Shown: positions 55,848 to 64,000 of the stretch, piece by piece
Layout: every line of letters starts with the position of its first letter
Numbering within the stretch: the stretch's first letter is position 1
From: Labia minor
Taxonomy: Eukaryota; Arthropoda; Insecta; Dermaptera; Spongiphoridae
Assembly: GCA_963082975.1 (NCBI GenBank)
Contig: OY720345.1
Location: 57,022,528-57,086,527, forward strand
Direction: 5' to 3'
Length of the DNA: 64,000 nucleotides
Notes under the pieces: generated by a model
Seen by the model: the letters and a program-made list of their open reading frames with translations, nothing else
What the model was told of the DNA's origin: nothing
Databases searched by the model: none
Made by a program: the position numbers and the translations under genes

Positions 55848-56023
55848 ATTAATATTCATTTGTCCAATATAATATGAGCCACTTTTATTTTTAGGAATAG
55901 CAAATGAAGTCTCTACAGTTAATATAAAATCATAATATAAAATGGATGTGATATTTTTATCTATAATTTATATGTTATCAATACTGAAATAATAAATCGA
56001 TTTCTATTTTTATTTTTATTTTG

Positions 56024-61898
<5,875 letters not shown>

Positions 61899-62275
61899 TC
61901 TGAAAGAGAATATTCAAGGAGGGTTGCTGAGCAGTCAAGAGTATAATGCGGTTGATTTGCTTTGGCTTCCAAGAGTTAAGTTTCTTCAAAGAATGACGTC
62001 ATATAAAACGACCAATCCCTAGCAGAATTAAACAATCCAACCGGATTATATAATATTATCTAAGATTTTTATAAAAACCAAAAAATAATTGATCAATAAT
62101 TTTAAATGAAGAAATATGATATTAGTAGAATATATTTAACTTTTTCTATATTTTTTTTTTAAAATAGAATATTGAATTATTTTTACAATTATCTTCTTTA
62201 AATAAAATTTTAATAATTTATTTAATATAATATGTTTTTAAATTTTATTGGGTGTTTTTAATATATATATATATA

Positions 62276-62848
62276 TATCTCGCCAGAGATAGTATTGCTA
62301 TCACGAAAATTTTCGATGTTGAGTTTTTTATGTTTTTATACGTTTTGAAGGTCCCTGAGTCATTTTCACTAATGTTGAGAAAAATGTACATATGTGTGTA
62401 TGTAGACAAGATTACGCAAAAATCAAATCCAGCTTTGAGCTAGTATCATGAAATTTGGTACACGGCATTATTCAAAATTTGTAGTTTTCTCTCAACTTTT
62501 GAGAAATGTAGCTCAACCGGAAGAGGGTCATTACCTAACACGTTATCATTTTTTTTCCTCTAAACTGACCGTAAAAATAAAGATTTATGTTTGATAGTTT
62601 TTCACATGAATAAAGTTTGTATAAAACTGCTATATATAGAATTTCAGCTTGATTGAATCGCTGAAAGTACCGGAATTAATTTTTTAACACGATGACACGC
62701 CAGCAAGTGATGTGATGCCATCAACAAAGAGCCAAACAAGCACTTGTTTAATAAATAATATTTGGTAATTTTAATTTATCATTTAATGAATTAAATTTTA
62801 TTTAAATATAATTTATGTTAATTAATCCAATTCAAATTTGCGAGATAG
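62276..62848 (+). mobile_element. Repeat family E, copy 3
   Basis: Starts with hairpin TATCTC-GCCA-GAGATA (62276-62291) and ends GCGAGATAG (62840-62848). About 570 bp, matching 41783-42305 throughout except that the (CT)n(GT)n tract is reduced to a short 'tgtgtgtatg'. Confidence 0.7.
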
Positions 62849-63399
62849 CCGAGTTTTTTAGTAAAACAATGAAATAAATTATCCACAACTGGATTTAATT
62901 TAGATCGATGGTCGATGTTCAAAAGCTACAATTTACAAAATATCCAATTTTTTAAACAGCCACTAACATTTTTTTCAATATTATGGTATTTGATTAGGAG
63001 ATTAGGTATATTAGAATTATTTTATAATTTAAAATAAATAAACTGTTTTTAAACAAGACTAATGTCAATAATCAAATCGATCACTCAATTATACAGTGTA
63101 ATCTTAATTTTAGAAATGATTTAAAATGTTTAATAATGAAAAATTTAGTTAAACTTTTTAAAGTTTAAAAGGTTTAATTGTTAAAACATTAACTTAGAAT
63201 ATATTTAATTTTTATTTTGTATACTAAATATTTTTATCTTTGAATTCCATAGGGATGTGGAAGGAGTTTGAGAGTTTGAGTCACCGAATTAGTTTTAATT
63301 TAATCGATTAAACACGAATGTAGTTTATAAAACTCATAATAAAACCAGGTAAAGGTCTGGTATATAAATATAAAAAAGCTATTCCTAATATTAAATACT

Positions 63400-63717
63400 C
63401 TATCTATCCATCTCTGAGGCTCTACAAAACTCGAAAGTTCTTTGCAGCAGCAACCATATTTCTCGAAATGCCCCTATCCATCCAACTCCATACTTTCTCC
63501 CATTTTTCTCAAGTCCCTTCCTACATTGTCCATCCACCACGTCCTTGGTCTCCCAGGCGGACGTTTACTAATCGGATTCACTATCAATATATTTTTCCCC
63601 AATTTTTCATCTGCCATCCCTACTTACGTGCCCTGCCTCTTCTCGTTTTTATAACCCTATGTCCGTAGATGCGTAGAGGTCATACAATTCCTCGTTATGC
63701 AGTCGCCGCAATTCTCT
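63400..63717 (-). mobile_element. LINE 3'-end fragment
   Basis: Minus strand reads RELRRLHNEELYDLYASTDI near 63665-63715, and further on the GRP..RPRT-type basic tail and a 'W..V.AA' ending, as in insect LINE ORF2 tails. Frameshifts are present. Same family as 52450-52600 and probably 43700-43895. Confidence 0.65.
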
Positions 63718-63957
63718 GGCTGCCCAGCCAAAACGTCGACGTCGATTAGAAGTCTAATTGACGTCTAGGGGATCTAGATACGCCTAGATCTAGATTACGT
63801 CTAGAAATTTCAATTTAGACGTCTAATCTAAATGCACATCTAGAAATATCAATTTAGACGTCTATATAGACATCTAGAAATTTTAATTTTCAGTAGTTAT
63901 ATTTCTAGACGTAATCTAATCTCCTAGACATCGATTAGACGTTCAGGCTGGGTTGCC
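63718..63957. mobile_element. Palindromic element of TAGACGTCTA-type words
   Basis: ~240 bp, bounded by imperfect inverted ends (GGCTGCCCAGCCAAAACGTC and the inverse of GGCAACCCAGCCTGAACGTC). The interior is built from repeated TAGACGTCTA, GTCTAGAAAT and CTAGATCTAG words. Non-coding. It abuts the LINE fragment. Confidence 0.6.
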
Positions 63958-64000
63958 TTATCTTTCTTTGGCTCATAATGCGAAGAATCCCATTTCCAAA

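Larger units (their letters stand above)
61899..64000. other. Right-edge region upstream of TDO, repeats only
   Basis: 2.1 kb. The TDO promoter must begin here (61899-62100; GC-richer at 61915-62030). Then repeat E copy 3, a LINE tail and an AGACGTCTA-rich element. No gene seen. Confidence 0.6.

Noticed and set aside
63442-63668. Two overlapping 66-70 codon plus-strand ORFs
   Set aside because: They are antisense shadows of a minus-strand LINE tail.

Overview
This is a stretch of AT-rich nuclear DNA from an arthropod, most likely an insect. Nearly all genes are split by short GT-AG introns (often 45-110 bp). The products match animal families, the tryptophan 2,3-dioxygenase has an insect-type amino terminus, and the repeats (mariner, piggyBac, Jockey-like LINE, Gypsy-type LTR, tRNA-derived SINE) are typical of insects. 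The order cannot be fixed from the sequence alone. Exon boundaries were worked out by hand from reading frame, splice dinucleotides and family similarity. For every complete gene the exon lengths sum to an intact frame.

Layout. 1-11177 (-): the amino-terminal ~1,250 residues of the spliceosomal helicase Brr2/SNRNP200; the gene runs off the left edge. 12364-15047 (-): a LanC-like protein. 15836-17669 (+): TMEM35/NACHO. 18409-20890 (-): the ESCRT regulator VTA1/LIP5. 23316-26328 (+): SAMD8/SMSr. 29576-32646 (-): RNA polymerase III subunit RPC4 (POLR3D). 33357-37070 (+): its direct partner RPC5 (POLR3E), head-to-head with it. 40304-48216 (+): TMEM33/Kr-h2, with a 6.7 kb first intron full of dead transposons. 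51827-53257 (-): ribosomal protein S3. 53586-55847 (+): cathepsin O-like protease. 56024-61898 (-): tryptophan 2,3-dioxygenase (vermilion). 61899-64000 holds only repeats.

The genes are mostly unrelated housekeeping genes in alternating divergent and convergent order. The exception is the POLR3D/POLR3E pair: two subunits that form one subcomplex of Pol III, transcribed from a shared ~710 bp intergenic region, both carrying IKxEP (SUMO-type) motifs.

The repeats are the other main content. They include a family with Helentron-like ends present four times in Brr2 introns, one case being a copy inside a MADF-coding transposon inside another copy; two long-inverted-repeat elements in VTA1 and POLR3E introns; a 5'-truncated LINE flanked by ~65 bp direct repeats; a ~160 bp tandem array; a tRNA-Val-like SINE; and an element built of AGACGTCTA-type words. 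No CRISPR array, prokaryotic operon or convincing functional tRNA was seen. I found no wholly new system. The best leads are the Pol III gene pair, a 63-nt stop-free intron at the zinc site of the LanC-like gene, and the nested elements.
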